A stretch of 64,000 nucleotides of DNA from Hemicordylus capensis (lineage: Eukaryota; Chordata; Lepidosauria; Squamata; Cordylidae). How positions within the stretch are numbered: position 1 is the first letter of the stretch; each line of letters begins with the position of its first letter. Below, piece after piece: positions 1 through 9,960 of the stretch. The position numbers were made by a program, and so were the translations under genes. The notes beneath the pieces were generated by a model that was not told the origin of the DNA, did not search any database, and worked only from the letters and a program-made list of their open reading frames with translations. The stretch is from positions 4,156,501 to 4,220,500 of the forward strand of contig NC_069665.1 in assembly GCF_027244095.1 (NCBI RefSeq). Reading direction: 5' to 3'.

Positions 1-99
1 GAAGACCATGGCCTCAGGAGAAGGATTGCGCCTGACACGTGGGAAGGACACAGGGAGCCCTAGGCGGCAGGACGCCCCTTTCCCAGCATCAGCACTCAC

Positions 100-783
100 C
101 TCTGGACGCACGGCGAATGTCCGTCGGCTTGCCGCTCCTGGGCTGATCCGGTGGGGCTGGGCGGAACCCCCCAGCGGCAGCGGTGGTGCTGCTGCCTTCT
201 GATTGCAGCCGGTGGGCCAGCAGGACCAGATTCCTCTTGCGCGCCGGGTCCGCCCTGGCCGGCTGGGCCAGAGATGTTCTTGCAGCAGGAGGGATGGGGG
301 CAAGCTGGGCCAGAGATGTTGTCTCCGCAGGAGGGATGGGGGCAAGCGTGGCATGTCTGTAGCCAGGAGCCTCCCTCACCCTATGCAAGAATGGTGGGAA
401 CTCTTCCGGCTCTGGAGGTCGCAGCTGGCCAAAGGATGGATGGCCAAAGAATGGGGCCATGGGGCCCGCAGTGGGACGGCTGGGGGCCAGCGGCCCAAAG
501 AAGGGTCCGGGGAGATGGTAGGGGGATGCCGCCGGCGAGCCAGGCCGCTGGTGCTCCCGTTGCGGCTTCCGCAGATCTCCCTCTGCTGGGTCTCTGTGGT
601 CCCTGCTGTCCCTCCCTTCGATGGATTGAAGGGAGAGGTCAGAGACCGAGGACCACATGGAGGTGGAACCAATGGTCGCCGTCGGTGTCTCGAGGAAGCT
701 GCTGGGCGAACCGCCTCCTTCCCCGGCCGAGCTCGCGCTCGTACAGGCAGAGCCAGCAGACGGCCTCTTTTCAGTCGACTCAT
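100..783 (-). CDS. C2orf78: C2orf78-like protein, internal exon (gene copy 1, rest off-window)
   Basis: On the minus strand this 684-bp segment runs from an acceptor (pyrimidine tract then TTACAG before 783) to a donor (GAG|GTGAGTG after 100). It is open throughout, enters with the last two bases of a codon and leaves with one base (phase 1 at both ends). The protein is rich in Pro, Ala and Ser, with a short tandem repeat (LAPIPPAETTSLAQ, then LAPIPPAARTSLAQ). It is the equivalent of 24268-24951 and 44824-45507. The next two exons of this copy lie left of the window. It differs from the other copies by one visible amino acid (Pro for Gln in the PMA-FFG stretch). Function is unknown; the C2orf78 name rests on the last exon of the other copies. 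Confidence 0.7.
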
Positions 784-2146
784 CTGTAAGAAAAAGGAAG
801 GGGGCACCTTGATTTCTGTCATTCCTACAACAGCCCTGCAAAGGAGGCCCAACTGATGCCTTGCTGATGGGAAGGGAAGAGGCAACTACCCAATTGCCCC
901 GAGGCCTCCCTCTGAACCCATGGCTTCAGTCACTTGGAAGGAGGCACCCACCTCCCTGCTGGGACGCTCGGAGTATTGTCCCACTCTTCAGGTGAGGAAG
1001 CCCAACAACCCTGATGTGGAGAACTAGCGGCACTCATGCCCCGCTCCGCCTCTTAGTCCTGGAGGACTTCCAGAGGGGCTCCTGCATCTCATTGAGTTTG
1101 AGCAGGCCAGATGAGGTGGATGATGTGCATGCAGCTGCCACAGTCAGGGCACTTGTCTCTCCCCTGCTATGGTCTGCAACAGCAAAGAGTCGCTCTCCAA
1201 GGTCTGGGGTTCCCCCAACTGCTCAACATTGGCCCTCCTGTCGATGTAGGCCTACAGCTCCCATCATCCCTGGCTGTTGGCCGCTGTGGCTGGCTGGGGA
1301 TTATGGGGGTTGTAGTCCAAAAAGAGCTGGGGAGCCAAAGCTGAGCAGGCCTGCTTTAAGCGAAGATGCTAAGAACTTTGCCTGGGACCTGGGGGATGCA
1401 GAGCACAGAGAAATCTGCTCCCCTCTGAGCACTCTTGGTTCCAGGAGGCCAGAGAATGTTTTGGTTCGAATCGGATTCCAGAGTGAGAGGCAGTTAGCCT
1501 GAGCTGAAGGGGCAGCCCTGGGAGGAAAGAGGCCCTCCCAGGCGAACCGGGGAGGAAATTAAGCAGAACCAGTGAAAGAACCCCTTTGCACCCATTCTAC
1601 CTATGGAAAGCCTCTCCCAAGCAGGAGTCGATTCTTTTGGATACTCAGCACCGTCCTGGACACTAGTTCAAACACACCCCTATTACATTCCCCTTCATTA
1701 GGATTCTGATTAGGACTGACAAGAAACGTAATTCATTCACTAATGACTCTGAATAATTTTCATCTTCCTTTTTCAACCCTGATGTCCTTTCTGTCCTGCA
1801 TGAATTATTGCATCATGAATTAACCCTTACCCCAGTTTCTCCCCCACCCCACCTTTCTGATTCTAGTTCTAGGTCCACTTTCTCCATTAAGCCTTGGAGA
1901 TTCACCCCTTCTGTGCCCTTCATATGTCACATAAGCACCATGGCAGATGTTTTCCTGTGGGGCCATTGCAAGAAGCTCTTTGAAAAGCCTGCAGTCACTC
2001 AAGCAGGGACTGATTTTGTGGGTCTTTTCAGCAGAAAGAGCCCCCTCCCTGTTAGAGTTAGAGGGCACTCCGCTCCTCTTTCTGAATGGAAATGGAGTAC
2101 TTCAAACAGGCCTTGCTGTAGCCTCCCTTTCAATGACCATTGCCTC
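784..2146. other. Non-coding tract upstream of the exon, unit A
   Basis: No convincing gene is visible; the open frames here are short and lack codon-like composition. Around 1245-1345 there is a degraded palindromic piece (CCCATCATCCCTGGCTG ... GGGTTGTAGTCC) of the hAT-MITE type common in squamates. On the minus strand at 1037-952 a short open segment begins with ATG and ends at a donor-like GAG|GTGGGTG. It could be an upstream exon, but its phase does not fit the exon at 783. Confidence 0.5.
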
Positions 2147-2266
2147 CCTCAAACAGGGATTCCCAGATGTTGTTGACTACAATGCCCAGAATCCCTAGCC
2201 GAAAGCCATTGCAGCTGGGGATGCTGGGAGTTGCAGTGAACAACATCTGGGCATCCCTGTTTGAGG
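2147..2266. mobile_element. Palindromic hAT-type MITE, unit A
   Basis: A 120-bp element with nearly perfect terminal inverted repeats of about 36 bp: the left end starts CCTCAAACAGGGAT and the right end is its reverse complement. The inner part reads CCCAGATGTTGTT on one arm and AACAACATCTGGG on the other. The CAGGG start and strong palindrome fit a non-autonomous hAT element. Copies lie at the same place in the other units (26316-26435, 46871-46990), so it predates the duplication. No coding capacity. Confidence 0.7.
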
Positions 2267-3141
2267 AAACACTGCCCCCTACCTCCTCTGTTATGCATGG
2301 TCACCCCTACTGGCAAAATCTAGATTGTTGACTTCCTTGCCTCGTGCCTGTAAGACTTTGGAAGGGGCCATCGATGATTCCAGATAAGAATGAACTATAT
2401 AAGAAGGCTGGGGAAAGGGGATAACCTCTTTGGACAGAAGGTAGAACAAACTGGAAAGGGAAGGTGTGGTATAAAGTCAGATAAAGGAAAGCAAGGGAAA
2501 TGTGACCCAAGAGCAGACACGGGGCACAATCCATCCAAATGAATTGCCACCGAGTCCCTCCTTTAATCTACCAAGAAAACCACATGGCTTTGTGGTCTCC
2601 AGGAATCGACACCAACTCACAACCTTCCCTTTCTTTTTCCTCCTGGATGGCACCATTTCCTACCTGCCATGATGACTGTCAACGTCTAAAGAAGTCCACT
2701 GGACAACTAAAACAACAACAAGAAGGACAAGAAGATGTTCTCTCTGGCGAGAGCAGACCAGGCAATCTCTCCAGTCAGAGGAGCCTGCTGTCCGTACTCC
2801 TAAACCGCTGGAAAGTCGGTTAGGGAGTGGGCAACTGAAGCCCGATGATGCGTCATTGTTTATCGCGGTCCCTATGGCGACCTGCAGCTGGTGGGGGGGG
2901 GGCAGAAGAATGTCGGAAGCGGGTCGTGATGATGCAAGATGATGTCATGGCCATCTTCACACAGGCTCTCTACCGATATCAAGCCATCCATCAAACCATC
3001 CATCTTCTTCCCTTAGACGTTCAGAAGGGGAGACCAGACCCAAGTTCCGCAGAGTCCATTTCAAGTCTGTTTGGCCACTAGAAGTCTCTTTGGGGCTTGA
3101 ATGGAAGTCCAGCCATCCTCTCAGCTTTCCTCTTTGGCATC
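2267..3141. other. Non-coding tract with SINE tail remnant, unit A
   Basis: No gene seen. At about 2576-2640 the sequence (CACATGGCTTTGTGGTCTCC, then CAGGAATCGACACCAACTC) resembles the 3' end of BovB/Sauria-type SINEs. The rest is unassigned. A poly-G run near 2890 differs in length between the units. Confidence 0.4.
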
Positions 3142-3600
3142 AATCAATCAATTATATTTGTGCCCTACCCCTCCAGTACACTTCTGCTTGGGGTGGCTCA
3201 GTTAGTAAAATAGATATAATCTAAAGTAAAAGATTAATAAAATTGAAGAAGTGAAAAGATCAAGCTAAAACCATATTTAAAATGACAAATTTTTAAAGTT
3301 TCACATTAAAAGTTATTAATAAACCGCCTAAAACTAAGAACTAAAAAATTAAAGGACCTACCAAGCTATAAGCAGCAGATAAGACATTAAAAAGCATCTT
3401 TTAAAAGATATGTTATCGTGGTTGTTGTTTTTAAAACACTGAGGGAGTGAGCATGGCAAAGCTCTTCCAGGAGGGCATTCCAAACCGAGGGGCCACAACC
3501 GAGAAGACCACTGAGAAGACCGAGAAGACCCTGTCTCTAGCCCCCACCAACTGGCTTGCTGTTAGGTGGGTCAAACACTCATGAAGCCACTTGCGCCCAA
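3142..3600 (-). mobile_element. L2/CR1-type LINE fragment, 5'-truncated, unit A
   Basis: Read on the minus strand, this holds the degraded C-terminal coding end of an L2-like LINE (the common CCAAACCGAGGGGCCAC block), then an AT-rich 3' UTR, the typical line 'GAGCCACCCCAAGCAGAAGTGTACTGGAGGGG' in part, and a tail of ATTGATTG repeats. It is present in all units (27312-27770; 47863-48350), so it is older than the duplication. Confidence 0.6.
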
Positions 3601-4351
3601 GAGATTCTACAGCTAGATCTGACCACTCCCCTCTTCTCCTACCTAGCTTTTGGAATTCACACAACCCTGGTTCAGGAGTGCACCTGGCTCTCTTACCTTG
3701 GCTGGGTGCTCCACCTACACAGGTGGGGATCATGTGACCTAGCTAACTCTCTCAAACAGAAGTCGTTGACTGCTGTAGTCACTTTAGCCAGAAAATACCC
3801 CACTTTTGTCTGCGCTGCTTCCTTTGTTGATTCCCTTCTGATCTTGGCAGTGTGGAACTGAAGGACTGTACCACTTAGGGTTACCATATTCAAGCTTCCC
3901 AAATCCAGGTGGCCTGATTTGCAGATTTTGCAGATTACAGACAACTAATTTGCATGATTGATTGATTGATTGGACAGATTTGTATACCCTCCTTCTCTAC
4001 CCTCCCATGTGATTGGATCCAGAGTAAAATCCGGAGTAAAATCTAGAGTAAAAAGCACATTTGAAATCCACGTCAATCCGGGTGGAATCCGGGGGCTCCC
4101 CCCAATGAGGCAGGGGAAACCATGTGGCTAAATGGATTGTAATTGTAGAGGACAAGAATGAAGAGCTCTTCACCACCTTATTTCCCACCAGAGTGAAGAG
4201 AACACAAGTCTTTCTTTGGGATACAGATCAATATTTAGTGACCATGTAATATTCAGCCTCATGAAAGACATGTGCTCCACCAGCCTAACAGCTTTGTGAC
4301 TATGCAGTGACTGTTTTATTAATATAATAGCTTTTATGATCTTTATACTTC
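3601..4351. other. Non-coding tract with LINE tail remnant, unit A
   Basis: No gene seen. A GATT microsatellite near 3955-3975, followed by GGACAGATTTGTATACCCTCC, looks like another LINE 3' tail on the minus strand. The position 4327|4328 (TATAA|TAGC) is the undisturbed counterpart of the Helitron target in unit C. Confidence 0.45.
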
Positions 4352-4568
4352 TACAGTTTTATCGCTTCATCACCTAGTATCTGCTGTTGCATTTCTATCA
4401 CTTTGGTAGAATACAGGAGGGGCTGACCATTGCCTCCTCCCACGCAGTCTGAGATGATGCCTTTCAGCATCTTCCTAGATGGCTGCTGTCTGATATAGTA
4501 CCAGTGGGGATTCGAACCGGCAACCTTCTGCTTGTCAGTCAAGCGTTTCCCTGCTGTGCCACACCTCT
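4352..4568 (-). mobile_element. tRNA-derived SINE, unit A
   Basis: On the minus strand the head reads GTGTGGCACAGCAGGGAAAC, an A-box-like stretch. About 35 bp later comes GGTTCGAATCC, a canonical pol III B box. The body contains CTGCGTGGGAGGAGGCAATG and CTCCTGTATTCTACCAAAG, sequences typical of squamate SINEs. Copies are in unit B (28522-28738) and unit C (54996-55212). In unit A the L2 LINE landed just upstream of its head, and in unit C the Helitron landed just beyond its 3' end. Confidence 0.75.
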
Positions 4569-4787
4569 AACCATACTTGTAAATCGCCTTATTTATTTAT
4601 TTTATTTATTTATTTTTGCATTTTTATACCGCCTTTCGTTAAAATATAACCCCAAGGCGGTTTACAAAAGTTAAAAACATACAATAAAAACACAATAAAA
4701 ACAACATGCTAAGAGTATAAAAACATATAAAAACAGGCATAAAACAATACAAGAAATAAAAACACCCAGAAGCAGCAGTAAAAACGA

Positions 4788-7700
4788 TTATGTAAAAGCC
4801 TGGATAAAAAGCCAAGTCTTTACAAGCTTTCTAAAAGCCATGATGGAGTCCGAGGAGCGAATGACCACTGGGAGAGCATTCCAGAGTCTGGGGGCAGCAA
4901 CAGAGAAGGCCCTGTCCCGAGTGCACGACAGCCGGGCCTCTCTCATTGTCGGCACCCGGAGCAGGGCCCCCTCAGATGTCCTCGTCAAGCGGGCAGCAAC
5001 CCTTGGGAGCAGGCGGTCCCTCAAATACCCTGGGCCCAAACCGTTTAGGGCTTTAAAGGTCAAAACCAGCACCTTGAATTGGACCCGGAAACGAACTGGT
5101 AGCCAGTGCAGTTCTTTCAAAATGGGGGTGATATGTTCCCAACGGGCAGCTCTGGATAACACCCTCGCTGCCGCGTTTTGCACTAGCTGCAGTTTCCGGA
5201 TATTCTTCAAGGGCAGCCCCACGTAGAGCGCGTTACAGTAATCCAGCCGCGACGTGACTAAGGCGTGGGTAACTGTGGCCAGATCTGCCTTCTCGAGAAA
5301 GGGACGCAGCTGGCGCACCAGCCGAAGCCGTGCAAAGGCACCCCTGGCCACCGCCTCCACCTGAGCTTCCAAAAGCAGAGCCGGGTCCAGTAGTACCCCC
5401 AAGCTGCGTACTTGTTCCTTCAAGGGGAGTGCAACCCCATCCAGAACTGGTAAAATCTCCACATCCCGATTGGCTCTCCTACTGACCAACAGCACCTCCG
5501 TCTTATCCGGATTCAATTTCAGTTTGTTAGCCCACATCCACCCCATCACGGCCTCCAGTCCCCGGTTCAGGACATCCACCGCCTCCCTAGGATCAGATGA
5601 CAAGGAGAGATAGAGCTGAGTGTCATCCGCATATTGCTGACAACTCAGTCCAAATCCCCGGATGACCTCTCCCAGCGGCTTCATGTAGATGTTAAACAGC
5701 ATGGGGGACAAGACCGAACCCTGCGGGACCCCACAGGCCAACGGCCACGGGGCCGAGCAGTAGTCCCCCAGCACCACCTTCTGGACCCTCCCCTCAAGAA
5801 AGGACCGGAACCACTGCAACGCAGTGCCTCCGATTCCCATACTCGAGAGGCGGCCCAGAAGGATACCATGGTCGATGGTATCGAACGCCGCCGAGAGGTC
5901 CAGCAGAACCAACAGGGACGCACTCCCCCTGTCTAGTTCCCGGCGTAGGTCATCCACTAGAGCGACCAAGGCAGTCTCAGTCCCATACCCGGGGCGGAAG
6001 CCAGATTGAAAAGGGTCCAGATAATCCGTATCATCCAAGACCCTCTGCAGCTGGGACGCCACCACACGCTCCATCACCTTGCCCAAAAAGGGCAGGTTAG
6101 ACACAGGTCTATAGTTGTCCAGGCTGGAGGGATCAAGGGAGGGCTTTTTTAATAAAGGTCTTACCACCGCCTCCTTAAGGCACGATGGCATCCTGCCCTC
6201 CCTTAATGAAGCATTAACCATCACCTCCAGCCATCTACCTGTCCCCTCCCTGGCAGCTTTTATTAGCCATGAAGGGCAAGGGTCAAGAGCGCACGAAGTC
6301 GCCCGCACACTGCCCAGGATCTTGTCCACATCCTCAGGCCGCACCAACCGAAAAGAATCCAACACAACGGGACCAGATGGTACCAAAGGCACGTCTGCCG
6401 GAACTGCCAAAACTCTGGAGTCCAGGTCAGCACGGATGCAAGCGACTTTATCTGCAAAATGACAGGCAAACCGATCACAAAGAGCTGTAGATGGCTCCTC
6501 CCCCATTGTCCGGGGGGATGTGTGGAGCAATGTTTTCACCACACGAAACAGCTCTGTTTGCCTGCACTGAGCAGACGCAATGGAGGCGGAGAAAAAACGT
6601 TTCTTCGCCGCCCCCACCGCCACGGCATAGTCCCTAAAATGGGTTCTAGCCCGTGTTCGATCGGATTCGTGACGACTCTTCCTCCAGCGTCGCTCCAGCC
6701 GTCGTCCGAGTTGTTTCATCGCCCTAAGCTCCGAGGAAAACCAAGGAGCGGAACGGGCTCCACTAAGCCGGAGAGGGCGCTTGGGGGCAACCGTGTCAAC
6801 AGCCCGGGCCACCTCTCCATTCCAGAGATCAACCAAGGCGTCGACAGGGTCACCAGCTCTGGACACTGGAAACTCCCCGAGGGCCGTCTGGAATCCAAGC
6901 GGATCCATAAGCCTCCGGGGGCGGACCATCTTAATCGGCCCACCACCCCTGCAGAGGGCAGACGGAGCAGTCAAACTAAACCCTACCAGGTGATGATCTG
7001 TCCATGACAAGGGAGTGGTCTCAAATTCCCCCACCTCCAGATCATTTATTTCCCGGTCGGCAAAAACCAGATCCAGAGTGTGTCCCGCCACGTGGGTAGG
7101 GCCCGATACCAATTGAGACAGGCCCATGGTTGCCATGGAGGCCATGAAATCCTGAGCCGCACCCACTAGGGGGGCCTCAGCGTGGACATTGAAATCCCCC
7201 AAAACAATAAGCCTGGAGGAACCCAAGGCCACCTCCGAGACCACCCCCGCCAGCTCAGGTAGGGAGACTGAAGTGCAGCGGGGTGGTCGGTACACCAGCA
7301 GAATCCCCAGCCTATCTCGGAGGCCCACCCTCAAGGACAAACACTCGAAATTCTGAGATTGCCTGACCGGGCACCTGGAAACGGGGAGGGTCTCTCGAAA
7401 GATGACCGCAACGCCTCCTCCCCGACCCTCGAGGCGGGGCTGCTGCACGATCTGGAAACCTGGAGGACAAAGCTGAGAGAGACCGACCCCGCCCAGCGCA
7501 TCCAACCAGGTCTCCGTCACACATACCAGATCAGCACGCTCATCCACAATCAGATCGTGGATGAGAGATGTTTTTGCGTTAACTGACCTGGCATTCAGCA
7601 GCAGCACCCTAATCCTCGAAGGAGTGTTCCCAGAGCTCCCTAGGGTCAGAGGGTTGGGAGAAGGGCCGGAAAAAGGAACAGGCCTCAATTGCCTGGACCG

Positions 7701-7811
7701 TTTTCCCCTGTAACGGCCTGCCCAACTCCCACCGCCATACCTCCCTCTGCCCGCTACCTGTGATATTGCCGCCCCCGCTCCAGACCCACTTTTTTGCTCC
7801 CCCAGACACAT
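4788..7811 (-). CDS. LINE ORF2-type protein: AP endonuclease plus reverse transcriptase
   Basis: A 1007-codon uninterrupted frame. Residues about 65-290 form an AP-type endonuclease, with LLLNARSV, a catalytic-type VTETWLD, VYRPP, LGDFNVH near residue 207, and TDHHLV near 270. Residues about 490-770 form the reverse transcriptase, with YRPVSNLPFLGKVMERVV, FDTIDHGILL near 645, PQGSVLSPMLFNIYM, and the catalytic YADDTQLY near 723. The C-terminal part carries the LHWLPVRFRVQFKVLVLTFK block and the AAPRLWNALP motif usual for L2. The protein nicks target DNA and copies the element's RNA there. All key residues I can identify are present, so it may be competent; activity is inference. The start Met is the first in frame and has not been tested. 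Confidence 0.93.
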   Translation of the reverse strand: MCLGEQKSGSGAGAAISQVAGRGRYGGGSWAGRYRGKRSRQLRPVPFSGPSPNPLTLGSSGNTPSRIRVLLLNARSVNAKTSLIHDLIVDERADLVCVTETWLDALGGVGLSQLCPPGFQIVQQPRLEGRGGGVAVIFRETLPVSRCPVRQSQNFECLSLRVGLRDRLGILLVYRPPRCTSVSLPELAGVVSEVALGSSRLIVLGDFNVHAEAPLVGAAQDFMASMATMGLSQLVSGPTHVAGHTLDLVFADREINDLEVGEFETTPLSWTDHHLVGFSLTAPSALCRGGGPIKMVRPRRLMDPLGFQTALGEFPVSRAGDPVDALVDLWNGEVARAVDTVAPKRPLRLSGARSAPWFSSELRAMKQLGRRLERRWRKSRHESDRTRARTHFRDYAVAVGAAKKRFFSASIASAQCRQTELFRVVKTLLHTSPRTMGEEPSTALCDRFACHFADKVACIRADLDSRVLAVPADVPLVPSGPVVLDSFRLVRPEDVDKILGSVRATSCALDPCPSWLIKAAREGTGRWLEVMVNASLREGRMPSCLKEAVVRPLLKKPSLDPSSLDNYRPVSNLPFLGKVMERVVASQLQRVLDDTDYLDPFQSGFRPGYGTETALVALVDDLRRELDRGSASLLVLLDLSAAFDTIDHGILLGRLSSMGIGGTALQWFRSFLEGRVQKVVLGDYCSAPWPLACGVPQGSVLSPMLFNIYMKPLGEVIRGFGLSCQQYADDTQLYLSLSSDPREAVDVLNRGLEAVMGWMWANKLKLNPDKTEVLLVSRRANRDVEILPVLDGVALPLKEQVRSLGVLLDPALLLEAQVEAVARGAFARLRLVRQLRPFLEKADLATVTHALVTSRLDYCNALYVGLPLKNIRKLQLVQNAAARVLSRAARWEHITPILKELHWLPVRFRVQFKVLVLTFKALNGLGPGYLRDRLLPRVAARLTRTSEGALLRVPTMREARLSCTRDRAFSVAAPRLWNALPVVIRSSDSIMAFRKLVKTWLFIQAFT

Positions 7812-8030
7812 CTCCCCAGACTAACCCACCACGGCTTCTTGGCTTAATTAAAAACAAAACAAAACCAGGCTTGCGTAGTCTCCTGCTGACTTCTTAATTG
7901 TGAGAAGATGGCTCTTCAGGGCGGAAGGAGAGAGATCCTCTGGTCCTCAGGCAGCTTGCCCCACGGCAGAGAGCCACAAGGACGAGAGCCCTTGTGCTCT
8001 CGCCCTTCGGCTCGCGCCAAGAGGCTCGCG

Positions 8031-8228
8031 CCCTTGGGCTAGCCTGCCCTATATAGCAGCAGCAGCAGCAGCAGCAGCAGCCAAAGCCCCAGCAGCAGCC
8101 CAAGGAGATGTTACACACACCTGAGGAAAGGTGGGGCAGGGGCAAAGACAGCAGTCAGTCAGTGCCCCACCCAAGCTGTTCTCCTTCTGTCTTCCTCCCC
8201 CAGGCCCTTGGGCTAGCCTGCCCTATAT

Positions 8229-8259
<31 letters not shown>

Positions 8260-8405
8260 AAAGCCCCAGCAGCAGCCCAAGGAGATGTTACACACACCTG
8301 AGGAAAGGTGGGGCAGGGGCAAAGACAGCAGTCAGTCAGTGCCCCACCCAAGCTGTTCTCCTTCTGTCTTCCTCCCCCAGGCCCTTGGGCTAGCCTGCCC
8401 TATAT

Positions 8406-8436
<31 letters not shown>

Positions 8437-8551
8437 AAAGCCCCAGCAGCAGCCCAAGGAGATGTTACACACACCTGAGGAAAGGTGGGGCAGGGGCAAA
8501 GACAGCAGTCAGTCAGTGCCCCACCCAAGCTGTTCTCCTTCTGTCTTCCTC
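8031..8551 (-). repeat. Three tandem 5' monomers of the LINE
   Basis: Units start at 8031, 8205 and 8382 with CCCTTGGGCTAGCCTGCCC (plus-strand view) and are 174, 177 and 170 bp long. Each has CTATATAG, a CAG trinucleotide run of slightly different length, AGTCAGTCAGTGCCCCACCC and CTTCTGTCTTCCTCCCC. They lie immediately upstream of the coding region in element orientation, and the outermost unit ends at the target duplication. This arrangement resembles the promoter monomers of some mammalian L1 families; a promoter role here is inference. Confidence 0.9.
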
Positions 8552-8626
8552 CCTTATACTTTGTACTGGTCTATGATCATAATAAAGATTGATTGATTGA
8601 TTGATTGATTGATATTTATGTGGAGT

Positions 8627-8804
8627 CAGGGGCATCACTAACAGGGAACAGGAGGTGAAAAATGTCCCTGGTACCATCAGGGAGCCCCCCCGCCCCCCCT
8701 CTGGGCTGCTGAGCAACTGCTCCCTCCCTCCCCCCTCTCTGAAGAAGAAGATGGGGAGGGGGCCCATCTTTACCTTTTGTCCTGGGGCCCTTGCTACGCC
8801 CCTG
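8627..8804. mobile_element. Non-autonomous hAT-type element, unit A
   Basis: Left end CAGGGGCATCACTA and right end (reverse complement) CAGGGGCGTAGCAA form imperfect inverted repeats. The flanks TGTGGAGT and TGTCGAGT match at 7 of 8 positions, an aged 8-bp target duplication. The interior is C/G-rich and non-coding. Equivalent copies are at 28828-29007 and 55306-55482, so the insertion predates the unit duplication. Confidence 0.7.
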
Positions 8805-9279
8805 TGTCGAGTCTGCACATTTATAGGGTTTCCCCACCCGCACCCCCTTGTACAACTGCAGTTTGTATTTCAAAAACAATTCATACCTGTGGTCATTCAT
8901 GATCCATTTTAATTCATCATAAAAATGTGTGTATAAAGACAGGTGGTTTCTGCACTTCTGCTTATGATAGAAGATGAAAAGCTGAAGACTGAGTCTAGTT
9001 TGTTTTGCGGCAGATATTCTTGGTCGTGGCAAATCAAAGGTAGTGGGGTGCGGAAGAGAAAATGGGGTGAAATCCTGCTCCTGCACAGTCCACTGGCAAG
9101 GACTTTTCAGCCACCTGTTAATGGGTTAGAGTGAGTGAAGTCGAGAAGCATCCGGCCCGGTCAGACGTTCCAATTCCTCATCTAATCTGGGGGTTCTCAA
9201 CCTTGGCTGAAGCTATTCTGGCTGAGGGTGATGGGTATTGTAGTCGAACGACATCTGGGAATGCAAGGTTGGCAAACCC
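8805..9279. other. Non-coding tract, unit A
   Basis: No gene seen. Near 9190-9285 is a degraded palindromic remnant (GGGGGTTCTCAACCTTGG ... GTAGTC ... CATCTGGGAATGCAAGG) of the hAT-MITE type. Confidence 0.4.
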
Positions 9280-9445
9280 TGATCTGATAGGAACATCGGA
9301 AGCTACCACTGGTCCATCTAACTCAGTATCATCTTCACTGAATGGCAGCAGCTTTCCAAGGTTTCAAGGCGGGAAACCTTCCCTGTCCTACCTGGAGATG
9401 CTTCCAGGAATGAAACCTGGGGCCTTTCTCCAGAAATAGGAACCT
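9280..9445 (+). mobile_element. SINE fragment, unit A
   Basis: The order GGAACATCGGAAGCTACC, CTGGTCCATCTAACTCAGTA, TTCCAAGGTTTCAAGG, GGAGATGCTTCCAGGAATGA, AACCTGGGGCCTTTC matches a SINE body very frequent in squamate genomes (from recall, not a search). Copies are at 29483-29648 and 55958-56123. Confidence 0.55.
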
Positions 9446-9604
9446 AGGAAGCTGAGTGATGGCCCCATCCTGCAAATTAGAAACTAATCCTCTGCTCTTC
9501 CCAATTCCACCCCTCCATTACTATTCTCCATTACCCCACAATCCTCCTTTACTAATTCATCCAGTCATTCCTGTGTGTTTTGTTCAATCTGAAAGACACT
9601 TGTG

Positions 9605-9737
9605 CAGGGGTTTCCAACCTGGTGCCCCAGATGTTGTTGGACTACAACACCCATCACCCCCAGGTGCTGTGGCCAACCAGTGCAGCTAGGGAGTTGTAGC
9701 GTCACAAAATCTGGGGATGCCTTGTTGAGAGCTCCTG
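9605..9737. mobile_element. Imperfect palindromic hAT-type MITE, unit A
   Basis: A 133-bp imperfect palindrome. The left arm is CAGGGGTTTCCAACC ... CCCAGATGTTGTTGGAC, and the right arm ends ATCTGGGGATGCC ... GAGCTCCTG. I find no clean target duplication, so it is old. It is also present at 29808-29940 and 56283-56415. Confidence 0.5.
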
Positions 9738-9811
9738 CATTAGGCAGTGGATTTGAACGCAGTGTTTAAAAAGGTGCTTAGTTTTATGCTTGGGAATCCT
9801 TTCTTCCATCC

Positions 9812-9960
9812 CTCTCTTATTCATTCATTCGTTCGATTTCTACACCGCCCTTCCAAAAATGGCTCAGAGCACTTTACACAGAGAAATAATAAATCAACAG
9901 GATGGATCCCTGTCCCCAAATGGATCACAATAATAAAACACACACACACACACACACAAG
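9812..9960 (-). mobile_element. L2-type LINE 3' tail with CA microsatellite, unit A
   Basis: On the minus strand the sequence GCCATTTTTGGAAGGGCGGT, then GTAGAAATCGAACGAATGAA, is a typical 3' end of squamate L2 copies, ending in a GAAT tetranucleotide run. A CA dinucleotide run lies at its other side (9936-9959). Equivalents are at 30015-30163 and 56490-56636, with a shorter CA run in unit C. Confidence 0.55.

Larger units (their letters stand above)
4592..8551 (-). mobile_element. L2-clade LINE, probably full length, unit A only
   Basis: The element is absent from units B and C, where the target reads straight through CGCCTTATACTTTG. In unit A the 5-bp CCTTA is duplicated at 4587-4591 and 8552-8556, a target-site duplication. 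Reading on the minus strand there are three 5' monomers (8551-8031), a short leader, one long reading frame (7811-4788), then a ~196-bp 3' UTR with AAACCGCCTTGGGG and GGCGGTATAAA, ending in AAATA/TAAA repeats. No separate ORF1 is visible. The intact frame and the insertion after the duplication mark it as young. Confidence 0.92.

Noticed and set aside
151-789. Plus-strand frame of 212 codons opposite the 684-bp exon, present in all units.
   Set aside because: Splice signals, phase and composition support the minus strand; the plus frame is a GC-driven shadow.
4352-4568. tRNA-like sequence with good A and B boxes.
   Set aside because: The body and tail are those of a SINE. No complete cloverleaf with acceptor stem is formed, so it is not called as a tRNA gene.
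7894-8145. Frames with a poly-Cys or poly-Ala run at the LINE 5' end.
   Set aside because: They come from the CAG trinucleotide run of the 5' monomer; not an ORF1.
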